NCBI RefSeq assembly: GCF_019703855.1
Contig: NZ_AP024086.1
Location: forward strand, 558,001 to 622,000
Length of the DNA stretch: 64,000 nucleotides
Direction of reading: 5' to 3'
DNA from: Desulfomarina profundi
GTDB taxonomy: Bacteria > Desulfobacterota > Desulfobulbia > Desulfobulbales > Desulfocapsaceae
Of this stretch, positions 63,369-64,000 are shown piece by piece (the first letter of the stretch is position 1; each line of letters opens with the position of its first letter). The translations under genes were made by a program, and so were the position numbers. The notes under the pieces are model-generated. The model did no database searches, was not told where the DNA came from, and worked only from the letters and a program-made list of their open reading frames with translations.

Positions 63369-63854
63369 ATGTATACTCCTATAGTTGCGACTCTTGGTTA
63401 TATAATGTCTCCCGATGGCCGGCAGACGCTGCTGGTTCATCGCAATAAAAGAAAAGATGATCAGCATCTCGGCAAATATAATGGCCTGGGAGGCAAGATG
63501 ATGCCGGAAGAGGATATTCATACATGTCTGCTTCGGGAAATACGGGAAGAGGCCGGTATTATTTGTGAAAATGTTGTACTGCGGGGAACCGTCAACTGGA
63601 CGGGTTTTGGCCCGAAGGGGGAAAACTGGTTTGGTTTCATCTACAGAATAGACAGTTTCCTGGGAACTCCGAAGATGACCAATGAAGAGGGAGATCTCTG
63701 TTGGGTCAATGTTGCTGATATCCTGGATCTTCCAATGTGGGAGGGGGACCGATTTTTTCTTCCTCTGGTTTTTGACGATGATCCACGGGTGTTTCACGGG
63801 TATATGCCGTATGATAATGGACGGCCACTGGACTGGAAGTATTCCCGGATCTGA
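63369..63854 (+). CDS. Nudix hydrolase, MutT/8-oxo-dGTPase-like
   Basis: 161 residues. The Nudix box is complete: GGKMMPEEDIHTC followed by LLREIREEAGI. The N-terminus YTPIVATLGYIM and the FxGxxW-type middle are close to human MTH1-type and bacterial 8-oxo-dGTP hydrolases (FNGLGGK-like YNGLGGK). The likely role is clearing oxidised nucleotides. AAGGAAGG lies upstream of the ATG. Confidence 0.87.
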   Translation: MYTPIVATLGYIMSPDGRQTLLVHRNKRKDDQHLGKYNGLGGKMMPEEDIHTCLLREIREEAGIICENVVLRGTVNWTGFGPKGENWFGFIYRIDSFLGTPKMTNEEGDLCWVNVADILDLPMWEGDRFFLPLVFDDDPRVFHGYMPYDNGRPLDWKYSRI

Positions 63855-64000
63855 TCGGTCACTGCCTTTTTAGGGAAATGAATTTCTGAAGCCTGATGTT
63901 GACCATTTGTAAATTATAAATTCATGAAAACAGACAGTTAAAAACCTCGTGATCAGTTACGTACCATGGTATACTCCAACATGGTTTTTCTGCTCGTTAA
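63855..64000. other. Window end, no gene, dispersed repeat copy C
   Basis: TTAAAAACCTCGTGATCAGT (63938-63957) is a variant of the repeats at 2278 and 61268. Nothing else is supported before the window ends. Confidence 0.45.

Noticed and set aside
1-64000. CRISPR arrays, prophage or IS transposases
   Set aside because: None seen. The only mobile elements supported are the non-coding MITEs and short repeats.

Overview
The window looks like a chromosomal segment of a strictly anaerobic, sulfur-metabolising Desulfobacterota bacterium, most likely of the Desulfobulbales type. This is inferred from gene content, not from a marker-gene search. The pointers are multiheme c-type cytochromes with 9 and 19 haem motifs, an NrfD/FeS quinone-linked complex, a NapC/NirT-type cytochrome, UGA-encoded selenocysteine in two genes, many two-component systems, and a dxr-rseP-ispG-proS-rel gene order. 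Coding density is high and most genes look vertically inherited. No phage, IS transposase or CRISPR array was seen.

Layout. 0-8.9 kb holds housekeeping genes: the dxr end, rseP, tsaB, ispG, proS, a RelA-type ppGpp synthetase, an Smr-like protein and an FKBP isomerase. 8.9-15.1 kb holds lptG and crcB (minus strand), a DHH phosphoesterase and two tandem glgC-like genes. A tRNA-Arg(CCT) with its own terminator follows. 15.3-25 kb holds a Bax-inhibitor-1 protein, an Excalibur-domain membrane protein with a dipeptide epimerase, rtcB, a D-amino-acid-transaminase-like enzyme, a DUF3060-like protein, a phosphoesterase lipoprotein, a panE-like reductase and a selenocysteine-containing selD. 24.5-28.3 kb is a minus-strand block of STAS, RsbW-like kinase, cyclic-nucleotide-binding and unusual ABC exporter genes.

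28.6-36.6 kb is the most distinctive part. A minus-strand operon (9-haem cytochrome, NrfD membrane protein, Tat-exported 4x[4Fe-4S] protein) diverges from a plus-strand operon (19-haem cytochrome, cytochrome b, small membrane protein, and a two-domain rhodanese whose active-site Cys is replaced by a UGA codon, read here as selenocysteine). Together they suggest membrane electron transfer coupled to periplasmic sulfur chemistry. 37-47.7 kb holds a queuosine-precursor transporter, a SpoIIE phosphatase, a histidine kinase/sigma-54 activator pair, a small membrane protein, and an FtsH/HAMP-like/NapC cluster. 47.7-56 kb is the phosphate regulon: phoU-pstC-pstA-pstS-pstB on the minus strand, divergent from phoB-phoR. 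56-64 kb holds a tRNA-Gly(CCC) and a YihY-family gene flanked by two inverted copies of a 162-bp MITE with 6-bp target duplications. It then carries a hybrid kinase, an HDOD protein, a MoaE-like protein, a LysM lytic transglycosylase and a Nudix hydrolase.

A data-quality point governs the annotation. Eight single-base frameshifts interrupt seven otherwise conserved genes (rseP twice, the DHH gene, the first glgC, rtcB, the FeS subunit, ftsH, phoB). Every one lies in a G or C homopolymer and is repaired by adding one base of that run. I treat these as likely sequence errors and annotate the genes as whole.
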